DNA of 64,000 nt from a bacterium. GTDB lineage: Bacteria > Zixibacteria > MSB-5A5 > GN15 > FEB-12. Positions 1-7,894 of the stretch are shown here, piece by piece. Each line of letters begins with the position of its first letter. Within the stretch, counting starts at the first letter, position 1. The stretch covers positions 1,364,001-1,428,000 of the forward strand of contig JADJGQ010000001.1 of the NCBI GenBank assembly GCA_016708025.1, written 5' to 3'. Position numbers and translations under genes: made by a program. Below the pieces are notes generated by a model that had not been told where the DNA came from, made no database searches, and saw only the letters and a list, made by a program, of their open reading frames with translations.

Positions 1-716
1 ACAACTTTAATTTTGGACGCCGAAACGCCGAAAAGCGTGACCGCCTCGATTATCTCCAGCCCCTTGTTGAGCATGGTAGCAGAGTCGATAGTGATCTTTG
101 GCCCCATATTCCAAGTCGGATGACAGAGCGCTTGCTCGACCGTGATCCCCTTAAACTGCTCGATGGGCAATTCGCGAAATGGCCCGCCGGAGGCAGTCAA
201 TATCAGGTTGCGCACTTCCTCCCGCTTCCCTGCGAGCAACGATTGCCAGATTGCGGAATGTTCGGAGTCAATCGGCAGGATTCGCGCCTGGCCGGATTCG
301 ATTAACGGGCGGAAGATCGGACCACCTGCGACCAACGATTCCTTGTTGGCCAGCGCCAGCGGTATATGGTGCGTGACCGCTTCAAGCGATGCCCGCAATC
401 CGGCGGCGCCAACTATCGCATTAACCACTAAGTCAACATCGGGCAAGCCAGCCAGGCTGACAACGGCATCGGCACCGATCAAGATCCGCACCGGTTCGCC
501 GGCCACTGCCGCGGCCAGTTGCTTCGATTTCGATTCATCGACAAGACAAAGATACTCCGGGCGGAACTGTCGGTACTGCTCGACAAGCAATTCGACATTG
601 CTATATGCGACCAGCGCCTTGATCTGGAACTGGCCGGGGTGCGCCTTGATGACATCCAGGCAGGATCTCCCGATCGAGCCAGTTGAACCAAGAAGGGATA
701 ATTTGCGGGGTTTCAT
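1..716 (-). CDS. dxr: 1-deoxy-D-xylulose 5-phosphate reductoisomerase, 5' part only
   Basis: Converts DXP to 2-C-methyl-erythritol 4-phosphate with NADPH, the committed step of the non-mevalonate isoprenoid pathway, in the cytosol. The window holds the N-terminal 238 codons; the rest lies before position 1. Visible are the dinucleotide motif GSTGSIG (residues 10-16), the NKES motif (124-127), the metal-site stretch PIDSEHSAIWQ (148-158), TASGGPF (174-180) and the run HPTWNMGPKITIDSATMLNK (199-218), all diagnostic of the family. The ATG at 714-716 is preceded by AAGG at 5 nt spacing. The upstream cyclophilin gene is separated by a hairpin, so dxr may be transcribed separately. Identification is firm; nothing can be said about the C-terminal domain. 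Confidence 0.95.
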   Translation of the reverse strand, partial: MKPRKLSLLGSTGSIGRSCLDVIKAHPGQFQIKALVAYSNVELLVEQYRQFRPEYLCLVDESKSKQLAAAVAGEPVRILIGADAVVSLAGLPDVDLVVNAIVGAAGLRASLEAVTHHIPLALANKESLVAGGPIFRPLIESGQARILPIDSEHSAIWQSLLAGKREEVRNLILTASGGPFRELPIEQFKGITVEQALCHPTWNMGPKITIDSATMLNKGLEIIEAVTLFGVSASKIKV

Positions 717-783
717 CTCTGCCTTTGTAACGAGTCTCTCCGGTCGGAGTTCCGATTCAGTTCGGCAACCGGCGGTTATGGCG

Positions 784-820
784 CAAAAGAGAACAGGCAG
801 GTGGACTTATCCCCTGCCTG
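784..820 (-). terminator. probable intrinsic terminator after the cyclophilin gene
   Basis: An 8-bp perfect stem (794-801 paired with 813-820) with an 11-nt loop lies 28 nt past the cyclophilin stop. Read on the minus strand it is followed by TTCTCTTTTG, a modest U-rich tail. It would end the cyclophilin transcript before dxr. Confidence 0.55.
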
Positions 821-847
821 CACCACGAAAATTCGAGCTCGAACAGA

Positions 848-1477
848 CTACTTCTTTTCTTCTTTCGGCTCTTCCTTTTTCTCGGCCAACGGTTTCCCCT
901 CAGCATCCGAGAGATAGGCCTTGATGATCTTTACATCCTGGAGCGGACGGGATTTTTCGCCACCCATCGGTTGCGGGCCGACCGGCACTTTGCCGAGCGC
1001 ATGCAGAACCTTGGACCCGTTGACCAGATGGCCAAAGACGGTGTATCCCTTATCGAGACCGGCCGCACGTCCTAGACAGATGAAGAACTGACATGAGGCA
1101 GAATTGGGGTCGGATGATCTGGCCATGGAGAGGGTTCCATCCACATGCGGAAGATCGCTGAATTCTGCTTTCAGGGTATAGCCGGCGTTGCCTGTACCGG
1201 TACCAGTCGGGTCGCCCCCCTGGATCATGAAACCATCGATGATACGATGAAACTTCACGTTGTTGTAAAAACCCTTCTTGGTCAGCGAAGCAAACGAGTC
1301 GGCGTGAGCCGGCGCTACATCGCGGTAAAGTTCAAGGGTCATGTTCCCCATGGTGGTTTCAAGGGTGACGAACTGATTCGCTTCATTGCGGATCGGGGTC
1401 TCGGTTTTGGCCATTTGTGAGTATCCTGTTTCGGCAAAGATGAGTGCCGCAGTTGCGACAAGTACTGTTTTGAACAC
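848..1477 (-). CDS. secreted cyclophilin-type peptidyl-prolyl cis-trans isomerase
   Basis: A cyclophilin that isomerises peptidyl-proline bonds, probably in the periplasm because residues 1-20 form a signal peptide (hydrophobic core VLVATAALIFA). Cyclophilin signatures are clear: FHRIIDGFMIQGGD carries the catalytic Arg and Gln, and the QFFICLG segment lines the active site. The usual active-site Trp is not evident near LDKGYTVFG, as in many bacterial members. The last ~15 residues are a Lys/Glu tail. The start is GTG, preceded by AGGAG at about 7 nt spacing. At 209 aa it has typical length for a single-domain exported cyclophilin. No operon partner is evident. Confidence 0.93.
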   Translation of the reverse strand: MFKTVLVATAALIFAETGYSQMAKTETPIRNEANQFVTLETTMGNMTLELYRDVAPAHADSFASLTKKGFYNNVKFHRIIDGFMIQGGDPTGTGTGNAGYTLKAEFSDLPHVDGTLSMARSSDPNSASCQFFICLGRAAGLDKGYTVFGHLVNGSKVLHALGKVPVGPQPMGGEKSRPLQDVKIIKAYLSDAEGKPLAEKKEEPKEEKK

Positions 1478-1555
1478 GTTAGTCTCCTCTATTTTCTTAC
1501 TTCTGTTATGTCTCGAATATACACGCCTGGCGCCCGTCGCGTCAAGCAGGTCAAT

Positions 1556-2929
1556 TCAGCGCTGACGCTGCAAATTCGGTAACGAACTAACGCCCGGGAC
1601 TGCTTCGACCAGATGCACTTCAAACACTTCACGCGCAGATTCGCTGGCATCGGTTGTGGTATAGGCAGTCAGCCCGAGACCGGGCCAGAAATACCGATAG
1701 GCCGCAGGTGGAGTCGGATCAAGTTCGGGTATCACTGCCCCATATTCTGTCAAAAGCGTCTGGACGGTCGATCCAATTCCCCACCCACTCTGAGTGGTGC
1801 CGCTGTAAATAGTATTGAGAATGACCCCGATTATCGGCTCGCTGTCTTGCGATGAACTATCATGGTTCAGGTCCGCGACAATGCCGACCACGCCGAGCTG
1901 CGACTCATAGTCAACGTAGTTGATCCAGGAATTGGGATCGGGAGTGTCTGCAAGTGGGCTGCCATTCATCTCTTTCACCGCACCGAAGGTGTCGCCGTTC
2001 CTGATATACTGTCCCTGAAAATCGACTCCGGGTGCGATCGTCGATGCCCTGACGTATAGGCTGATCGTGTCGTAACCAGGCACCATCGCGCGAATCGTGG
2101 CGTGTCCCAGTGTACCGGAAAAGTCATAGGTCAGAAGTGAGTTGCCAGCGGGGGCCGTCTGCAGTGATTCCGCTGAGATTGAACCGTCGCCTTCGAGTAG
2201 TTGGAACTTCATCCAGACCTTATAGAGATTGGCCGCCTGAAAGTCCCTGACTCGAAGTCTCATCTGTGGATTCTGTATGCTGGAGCCAAATTCGCCCATG
2301 AAATAGCTCCGACCGTCAACTGTCTGGATAACATACGGGACCTCGATCCGCAGGTTGAGTTGCGCGGTATCCGACCCGTAATTGTTGTAAGCCACCATTG
2401 TCAGATTACCATTCTGCGGAGGCTCATACCAGACAGTCCCTCCGGTGGCTGGGAGCAGTTTGGGGCCACCATTAACCTTTACCGAGTCGGCGCGCAGCGC
2501 AATCCAGGTCAATTGGGTAGAATCACCAACCACCAGCGTATCTTCAACGGCGATCAACTGAGTGATCGACGGAACCACACTATTCATAGAAACCGAAACT
2601 GTCGCTGAATCCTGGCCACCGGCATTGTACGCTCTGAGCGTGTATGTGGTCACCGAAGTCGGCTTCACGTACAGGCTTCCGGTTGTGGCAATAGTCATCT
2701 TCTGACCTGATGGATAGAGCTTGAGAGAATCCGCACGAACTACCACATAGCTAAGCAATACGGAATCACCCGGGGCAACATCGGATGGCGCGCCGGTGAA
2801 TGTAGTGATATCCGGTTTGGTGACCGACGGCTGGTTCGGCTTATCCGAACTGCAACCCGCCAGGCATGCCACCAAAATGCCGAGAGCGAACAGGGTCAAC
2901 AATGTGCGTGAGGAGAAGCTGTGTCTCAC
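1556..2929 (-). CDS. lipoprotein with two tandem Ig-like domains
   Basis: A surface or periplasmic lipoprotein of unknown specific function. The N-terminus has a signal peptide ending in lipobox LAGC (Cys at about residue 25). Residues ~40-115 and ~120-195 are two homologous Ig-like beta-sandwich repeats; both share a pattern of GDSxxLxWxxxRADSxK and a later TYTLxAYNxxGxDSA-like strand. The C-terminal ~260 residues match no family I recognise. The first available start is GTG, because an in-frame stop lies just upstream; AAGGA sits 8 nt before it. It follows the outer-membrane-barrel gene by 14 nt, so the two are probably cotranscribed and may act together at the cell surface. Confidence 0.75.
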   Translation of the reverse strand: MRHSFSSRTLLTLFALGILVACLAGCSSDKPNQPSVTKPDITTFTGAPSDVAPGDSVLLSYVVVRADSLKLYPSGQKMTIATTGSLYVKPTSVTTYTLRAYNAGGQDSATVSVSMNSVVPSITQLIAVEDTLVVGDSTQLTWIALRADSVKVNGGPKLLPATGGTVWYEPPQNGNLTMVAYNNYGSDTAQLNLRIEVPYVIQTVDGRSYFMGEFGSSIQNPQMRLRVRDFQAANLYKVWMKFQLLEGDGSISAESLQTAPAGNSLLTYDFSGTLGHATIRAMVPGYDTISLYVRASTIAPGVDFQGQYIRNGDTFGAVKEMNGSPLADTPDPNSWINYVDYESQLGVVGIVADLNHDSSSQDSEPIIGVILNTIYSGTTQSGWGIGSTVQTLLTEYGAVIPELDPTPPAAYRYFWPGLGLTAYTTTDASESAREVFEVHLVEAVPGVSSLPNLQRQR

Positions 2930-2943
2930 CGGCTATATCCTTG

Positions 2944-3597
2944 TTAAGGTCTGACGTAATACCGAAGAGCGACACCGATATTCAGATAATGCGGACGCTC
3001 TGAGGTCGACATGAAGTCGTAGCGATTCATTGAAACCAGGCTGACCTGCGAACCATCGGCATTCTGCGACAAACGCAGATCGAATCCAAAATTGAGTCCG
3101 GCCAACGCTTTCAGTTCACTGTCGTACTCAAAGTTGTCTTCTTCAAATCGGGGGGACATCAGTCCTGCCGCCACGCCAAGTCCGACATAGGGGGCAAACG
3201 GTGAAGAAGCGACATCGGTCAGATAGTAATTGATATTCAGATCGACATCATACTGGTTAAACGAGAGCCCCTCGGTCCCAGTGAAAAACTCGTCGATATC
3301 ATCACTGAGCTCCATTTTGGTGAATCGGAATCCGACTCCCCAGCCAAGATGACCGGCACGGACCTGACCCAGGCCAACCCCCATGAAATAGGTTGATCCA
3401 TAGAGATCTTCAGTATCATAATTGTAGTCGGGGCCGATCACGTTGACGAATTCCACCTCACCCACCGGCTTGGCATGCCCGGCAAAAACCTCCAAATAGT
3501 TGAGGCTCCGGCCGACTCTGGAGATGGCATCAGCCTCCGGGGCAACCGTGGCGACCACCAGGGCGGCCATCAAAACGAGGGTCAGAAGTCTGGACAT
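2944..3597 (-). CDS. outer-membrane beta-barrel protein
   Basis: A small outer-membrane barrel of about 217 aa. It starts with a signal peptide (MSRLLTLVLMAALVVATVAP, cleaved near ADA) and continues with alternating amphipathic strands such as YDVDLNINYYLTD and YLNIGVALRYYVRP, giving an aromatic-rich end typical of OmpA/OmpW-like eight-stranded barrels. A longer reading from 3657 is possible, but the ATG at 3597 has GGGAG upstream and begins exactly at the signal peptide. It is the first gene of a two-gene unit with the Ig-domain lipoprotein. Substrate is unknown. Confidence 0.75.
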   Translation of the reverse strand: MSRLLTLVLMAALVVATVAPEADAISRVGRSLNYLEVFAGHAKPVGEVEFVNVIGPDYNYDTEDLYGSTYFMGVGLGQVRAGHLGWGVGFRFTKMELSDDIDEFFTGTEGLSFNQYDVDLNINYYLTDVASSPFAPYVGLGVAAGLMSPRFEEDNFEYDSELKALAGLNFGFDLRLSQNADGSQVSLVSMNRYDFMSTSERPHYLNIGVALRYYVRP

Positions 3598-3759
3598 ATT
3601 GTCTCCCAAAGCGTTACAGACTAGTCTCAGTATATACAGTTGAGGCTCGCCTGTCAACCGCTGCGCGGTTTGAGGTTAGCCATATCTTTCTACCCGCAAG
3701 TACAGAAATTGACTACTTTTCCCGTCATTCTCCACCTTAGTTCTTTATATAAATATGAC

Positions 3760-3787
3760 TTGCACCGATACAGGAAATGCCTATATA
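3760..3787 (+). promoter_or_regulatory. candidate sigma70 promoter for the dehydrogenase/ackA unit
   Basis: TTGCAC (3760-3765), a 16-nt spacer and TATATA (3782-3787). Transcription would start near 3794, about 44 nt before the ATG at 3838. Confidence 0.5.
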
Positions 3788-3805
3788 GGGTAGGCGAAAA
3801 AATGT

Positions 3806-3823
3806 TTGTTACATATTTCACAA
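3806..3823 (+). promoter_or_regulatory. CRP/FNR-like imperfect palindrome
   Basis: An 18-bp imperfect palindrome reading TTGTTACATATTTCACAA, with 7 of 9 positions pairing. The right half TTCACAA equals half-sites found upstream of the aldehyde dehydrogenase gene and glnA. It lies between the putative promoter and the start codon, a position suited to repression or dual control. Confidence 0.35.
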
Positions 3824-3837
3824 TTATGGACTGAGCT

Positions 3838-4740
3838 ATGGCGAAATCAAAAATAGTCGTAATCGGCGCCGGAGTGATGGGGCAAGGCCTCGCTGAAGCG
3901 ATTGCCACCAACGGCCACGATGTTACTCTGGTTGACCGCACCACCAAACTGGCGGAAAAGGGAATCAAGGGGATCGGCGAATCGATGGATCGCGAGATCA
4001 AGCGCTGGGGACTGACCAAATCAGACAAAAAGGCCATCCTCGCACGAATCACCGCATCCAGCGACCTTTCGGTTGCTGAAGATGCCGAGATCGTGCTTGA
4101 AGCGATCTATGAAGACCGCGAGAAAAAACGCGCCCTCTTTGAAAAATTGGATGCTATCTGCGGCCCCGACACAGTCATGATAACCAATACCGGCGTGCTG
4201 TCGGTCTCTGAGATCGCCGCGGCCACCGAGCGCCCGTAAAAAGTGATCGGTATGCACTTCCTTAATCCGGTCACCAAGATCCCGCTGGTGGAGATCGTCA
4301 AAGGGCTGAAAACCGATGAATTAACCTTCAAAAAGGCAGTAGAGTTTGCTCAGAGCCTCGAGAAAAAGTGGATCACGGTCAATGAATATCCCGGTTATGT
4401 GACCACCCGCATTATTGTGCCGCTACTGAACGAAGCGATGCATGTTCTCATGGAGGGAGTCGCCTCGGCTGAAGATATCGATGAGGCCATGAAACTCGGC
4501 TTCGGCTTTAATGTCGGACCGCTGGCGCTTGCCGATATGATGGGCCTCGACGTGGTCATGTCCTGGGAGATGAATCTGCTCAATGAGCTCTCCGACCATA
4601 AGTACAACCCGTGCCCGATCCTTCGCAAAATGGTTCGCGCCGGGCATCTCGGAGTCAAATCCGGCAAAGGATTCTTTGCCTATGATGCTGAAGGTAACCG
4701 CATTAACGGCCATAAGACGGTCGTGGAGGTGACAAAGTGA
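3838..4740 (+). pseudogene. 3-hydroxyacyl-CoA (3-hydroxybutyryl-CoA) dehydrogenase interrupted by an in-frame TAA
   Basis: Members oxidise (3S)-hydroxyacyl-CoA to 3-ketoacyl-CoA with NAD, or run in reverse in butyrate-type fermentation. The frame carries the Rossmann motif GAGVMG (residues 10-15), the catalytic-loop His in GMHFLNP, NEYPGYVTTRI and a C-terminal helical domain ending GVKSGKGFFAYD. Codon 134 is TAA (4237-4239), between ATERP and KVIGMHFLNP, where relatives have Glu or Asp; GAA to TAA is a single change. Reading resumes in the same frame to 4740, giving ~300 aa, the normal family length. There is no good internal start with ribosome-binding site for the second half. The stop may be a true mutation or a consensus error. 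The final GTGA overlaps the ackA start. Confidence 0.85.
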
Positions 4741-5948
4741 AGATATTGATCCTCAACTGCGGTTCATCCTCGGTCAAATATCAGTTGATCGACACTGATT
4801 CGCAAATAGCGCTGGCCAAAGGTCTGGTCTCGCGTATTGGAATGTCCGAATCAGTTCTTACGCACAAACCGTGGGACCGTCCGGAGATCAAAGTCTCGGC
4901 AGAAATACTCGACCATATCGTCGCGGTTGAATATGTCGTTTCGATGCTCCTCTCCCCCAATCATGGCGTTATCAAAGATAAGAACGAGATCGACGCGATC
5001 GGTCACCGAGTGGTGCATGGCGGCGAAGAATTCACTGACTCAGTCCTGATCACACCGGACCTGATGTCTACCCTTCGTTCGTTGATTGAATTGGCACCGT
5101 TGCACAACCCGCACAATATCCGCGGTATCAACGCTTGTCTCAAAACTATGCCGAAAGTGCCGCAGGTGGCGGTGTTTGATACGGCTTTCCACTGGCGGAT
5201 GCCCCCCCACGCGTACATTTATGGCATTCCGTACGTTTTCTACAAACGGTATGCCATCCGCAGATATGGGTTCCATGGAACCTCCCACAAGTATGTATGC
5301 ACCCGTGCAGCGCATATGCTCGGGAAACCGCAGGAAGAACTGAAGCTGATCACAGCGCATTTGGGGAATGGCGCCTCAATGGCCGCAGTCGACAAAGGCA
5401 TCTCGGTTGACACTTCGATGGGGTTCACCCCGCTCGAAGGTCTTCTGATGGGGACTCGTTCCGGAGATCTTGATCCGGCGATCATCCTGCATATCATGGC
5501 GCGCGAAGAGCTGTCGCTGCACGAAGGCAACACCATGCTGAACAAGCATTCCGGCTTGGTCGGCATATCGGGTGTCTCCTCGGATATGCGCGAGATCATA
5601 GCCGCGGCCGATGGCGGCAACAGTAATGCCAAGCTGGCGCTCGATATCTTTTGCTATCGCATCAAGAAGTATATCGGCTCCTACTGGGCGGTACTGGGCG
5701 ATCTGGACGCCCTTATCTTCACCGCCGGTGTCGGCGAAAACTCCTCGGTGGTCCGCGCTCTCTCCTGCTCTGGTATGGAGCGGATGGGAATTAAGATCGA
5801 CGAGGCCAAAAACAATGCGGTCGGCGGAAAAGAGATGGATATCTCGACTCCGGACTCAAAGGTCCGCGTGCTGGTGATCCCGACCAACGAAGAGTTGGTG
5901 ATCGCGCAGGATACGCAGCGGATCGTCGAAGAGAAGCTGAAGAAGTGA
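4737..5948 (+). CDS. ackA: acetate kinase
   Basis: Interconverts acetyl phosphate + ADP and acetate + ATP, giving substrate-level ATP. Full length at 403 aa, with all ASKHA-fold signatures: NCGSSSVKYQL near the N-terminus, GHRVVHGGE (substrate Arg), FDTAFHWRMP, RRYGFHGTSHKYV, HLGNGAS (phosphate loop), DTSMGFTPLEGLLMGTRSGD and FTAGVGENS (adenosine loop). The GTG start overlaps the TGA of the preceding dehydrogenase (GTGA), indicating translational coupling, so it should be made from the same mRNA. No phosphotransacetylase gene lies in the window. A strong terminator follows. Confidence 0.97.
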   Translation: MKILILNCGSSSVKYQLIDTDSQIALAKGLVSRIGMSESVLTHKPWDRPEIKVSAEILDHIVAVEYVVSMLLSPNHGVIKDKNEIDAIGHRVVHGGEEFTDSVLITPDLMSTLRSLIELAPLHNPHNIRGINACLKTMPKVPQVAVFDTAFHWRMPPHAYIYGIPYVFYKRYAIRRYGFHGTSHKYVCTRAAHMLGKPQEELKLITAHLGNGASMAAVDKGISVDTSMGFTPLEGLLMGTRSGDLDPAIILHIMAREELSLHEGNTMLNKHSGLVGISGVSSDMREIIAAADGGNSNAKLALDIFCYRIKKYIGSYWAVLGDLDALIFTAGVGENSSVVRALSCSGMERMGIKIDEAKNNAVGGKEMDISTPDSKVRVLVIPTNEELVIAQDTQRIVEEKLKK

Positions 5949-5995
5949 TTTTTTCACCCCGCCGGTTAGGGTGGGGTACGGTTTCGATACATCAA

Positions 5996-6017
5996 GGGCC
6001 CCGTTCGGGGCCCTTTT
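5996..6017 (+). terminator. intrinsic terminator after ackA
   Basis: A perfect 7-bp GC-only stem (5996-6002 with 6007-6013), GTTC tetraloop and TTTT tail, 48 nt past the ackA stop. Confidence 0.9.
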
Positions 6018-6161
6018 CATTTAGTGATTGTCGATTGGCTTCTTACTTCGTTCCCGGGTCCCCGCCCTGTTCCGGAAGGTCTTGCGCTCGCCCGACTTCA
6101 CAAGCACCAATCTGTAATCTTGAATCGCCAGCGTGTGACCTGCCGGGGTGGACTAACTGCC

Positions 6162-6740
6162 CTACTTCATCCCAAATCGCTTTTTCCTGGCAGTCAGGTC
6201 AACAAATTCAGCGATTCGCTTGGTGCGGGTCTCCGGGCGCTTCGCGAGGGTGATCCAGCGGAAGCACATCTGGCGGTACTTTTCCGTGAGTTTCTTGAAG
6301 TTTTCCGCAGCTTCTTTGTTTTCGGCCAATGCCTTCTTCAAGTCCGCCGGAACTGGGATCGGCGGGAGGTTGCGAATGGTGCTTGTATAGGTCGGTGAGT
6401 CGTCCTTCAGTGCCGCCTTTCCGGCATCGGTCATCATCCCTGCCTTCTCCATCCTGGCGAACCGTTCGCGATTCGGCACAGACCAGACCGACCCTTTGCG
6501 GCGCGGAGTAAAGCGATGAGCAAAGGAATCTTCGTCGATCCGCCGGACAGTCGTATCTATCCATCCAAAGCAGATTGCTTCTTCGACCGCCTCATCATGC
6601 GTTATCGATGGCTTCCCGGTGTGTCGTTTGTAATAAGCGAGCCAGACATCGGGGGCAGTCGCATGGTTCTTTTTAAGCCATGCGCGCCACTTGGCGCGGG
6701 TCGGACAATAGATTGGATCGGTCAACTTGGGAGCGCTCAC
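6162..6740 (-). CDS. YdeI/OmdA family protein
   Basis: A 192-aa cytosolic protein of the YdeI/OmpD-associated family. Recognisable features are the N-terminal W-rich segment WRAWLKKNHATAPDVWLAYYK, the EAVEEAICFGWID motif, the FTPRRKGSVWS motif and the basic C-terminal OmdA segment with ARRPET-like AKRPETRTKRI. Relatives are linked to stress or peptide resistance in enterobacteria, but the biochemical role is unknown. The ATG overlaps the stop of the upstream membrane-protein gene by 4 nt (ATGA), so they form a transcription unit. Confidence 0.8.
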   Translation of the reverse strand: MSAPKLTDPIYCPTRAKWRAWLKKNHATAPDVWLAYYKRHTGKPSITHDEAVEEAICFGWIDTTVRRIDEDSFAHRFTPRRKGSVWSVPNRERFARMEKAGMMTDAGKAALKDDSPTYTSTIRNLPPIPVPADLKKALAENKEAAENFKKLTEKYRQMCFRWITLAKRPETRTKRIAEFVDLTARKKRFGMK

Positions 6741-7219
6741 CGTTTGACTAATCTCCCCTCATCATCCCGGTCAGCTATCCCCCACTTGGTGAGATTCCCC
6801 TCCGTCCGGAGGACTGGCAAAGCGTTTAACTTGGCCGAGATTTTTTGAGTTACCTCATCGAACCGTTCAATGTCGCTTCGGATGCGAACTTCCTGAGTCG
6901 GGCCCATGAGGTGCAAGGTCCGCTTGCGCTCTTTCGCCTGAAGTATCTCAGTATAGACTAACCGCCCACCTCCGAATAGGGCATGTTGTTCGATATAGCC
7001 GTCGCCAACGATCACGCGATAGCGGAGAAGCTGCAGGGCACCGAAAACGGAGAGAGCTATGAACGCCAGACCGTAGAGAATAGTTGGTGTCTTGTCGCTA
7101 GTTATCCCTTCATAGAGCCTCAGCCCTCCAAGTACCATTATGACTGCAAACAGCAGCAGATTGAGCCACCTGCGGCCGGGAGAATAGGTGACGGAGAGTT
7201 CGGTTGGGTTGTTGTACAT
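6737..7219 (-). CDS. two-TM membrane protein with a PH-like cytosolic domain
   Basis: A 160-aa protein I cannot assign to a named family. Residues ~18-38 and ~46-66 form two transmembrane helices separated by a short loop. The rest (YRVIVGDGYIEQHALFGGGRL onward) has the strand pattern of bacterial PH-like domains that follow a TM hairpin. It is translationally coupled to the YdeI-family gene by a 4-nt overlap and follows another membrane-protein gene at 20 nt. Function is unknown. Confidence 0.6.
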   Translation of the reverse strand: MYNNPTELSVTYSPGRRWLNLLLFAVIMVLGGLRLYEGITSDKTPTILYGLAFIALSVFGALQLLRYRVIVGDGYIEQHALFGGGRLVYTEILQAKERKRTLHLMGPTQEVRIRSDIERFDEVTQKISAKLNALPVLRTEGNLTKWGIADRDDEGRLVKR

Positions 7220-7239
7220 TTGCTTTTCAAGCGCCCTTT

Positions 7240-7833
7240 CTAATGAATTTCGTCGGTAGGTGGACGGGTCGATCTTCTGATCGTTTCTATCTGGTCAGCG
7301 ATGACCAATGCGCGCGCTCGTTGGATGCGCAACCTGCTTAATAAAACCATTAAACCAATCGCCGCTAAGTTGATTCCAAGCGCATTTGGCATTTCGGTAG
7401 TCTCTGCAGAGACTCTCAAAGAAGTAATTCCGTCAAATCCGAATCCAAAAATCTGCACGTTGAATCCCTGCTTGAGGAATCCGACCCAGGCGATGAATGG
7501 AAAATAAACGGCGTACGAAATGTGAGGACCTAGAACGCAGATCAGCTGTAAGCTAAGTAGCCAATAGGTGAGCTTATAGCCGCGAGGTTCGAATCTCCAA
7601 AGGGATGGAGCAGCGAGGACGATCAAGACAACAATGACTGAAAGGAGAATTAGCGATGGGACACTCGCCACAAAGTCATCCGGAACGTAGCTATTGGTCA
7701 TGAATCGAGCTATCGCTAACAGCACTCCGGCGACCTCCAGGCCGACGATCACACGGATTCCCCTCTCTGCAATGGACAAATCTCCGGATCTAATGCTTAT
7801 GGAGTCTTTTTGCGAAAACAGATTTCCAGCCAA
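7240..7833 (-). CDS. hypothetical multi-pass membrane protein
   Basis: About 197 aa with four or five hydrophobic segments (for example GLEVAGVLLAIARF, PSLILLSVIVVLIVLAA, YWLLSLQLICVLG, GINLAAIGLMVLLS). No family recognised. The reading frame can be extended to a TTG at 7884, but those codons lie in the strong hairpin that follows icd. The TTG at 7831-7833 has GGAGGGG 5 nt upstream and is my chosen start. It is probably the first gene of a three-gene unit with the PH-like membrane protein and the YdeI protein. Confidence 0.6.
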   Translation of the reverse strand: MAGNLFSQKDSISIRSGDLSIAERGIRVIVGLEVAGVLLAIARFMTNSYVPDDFVASVPSLILLSVIVVLIVLAAPSLWRFEPRGYKLTYWLLSLQLICVLGPHISYAVYFPFIAWVGFLKQGFNVQIFGFGFDGITSLRVSAETTEMPNALGINLAAIGLMVLLSRLRIQRARALVIADQIETIRRSTRPPTDEIH

Positions 7834-7853
7834 GTGGACCCCTCCATTGAATT

Positions 7854-7881
7854 GAAGGCGGGAGAACGCGCTCCCGCCTTC
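7854..7881 (-). terminator. strong hairpin downstream of icd
   Basis: An 11-bp perfect stem (7854-7864 with 7871-7881) and 6-nt loop, 14 nt past the icd stop. The following bases on the minus strand lack a U-run, so it may act as a partial terminator or an mRNA 3'-end stabiliser. Confidence 0.6.
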
Positions 7882-7894
7882 CAAACTGCATCGT

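Noticed and set aside
847..1477. Lys/Glu tail of the cyclophilin as a sign of a broken 3' end
   Set aside because: The catalytic domain is complete and charged tails are common in exported cyclophilins.
4243..4740. A separate C-terminal-domain gene starting at GTG 4243
   Set aside because: No ribosome-binding site, and the catalytic His motif would be parted from the NAD-binding half.
7570..7610. GGTTCGAATCTCC resembling a tRNA T-loop
   Set aside because: It lies within a coding frame of the membrane protein and no acceptor, D or anticodon arms can be drawn around it.
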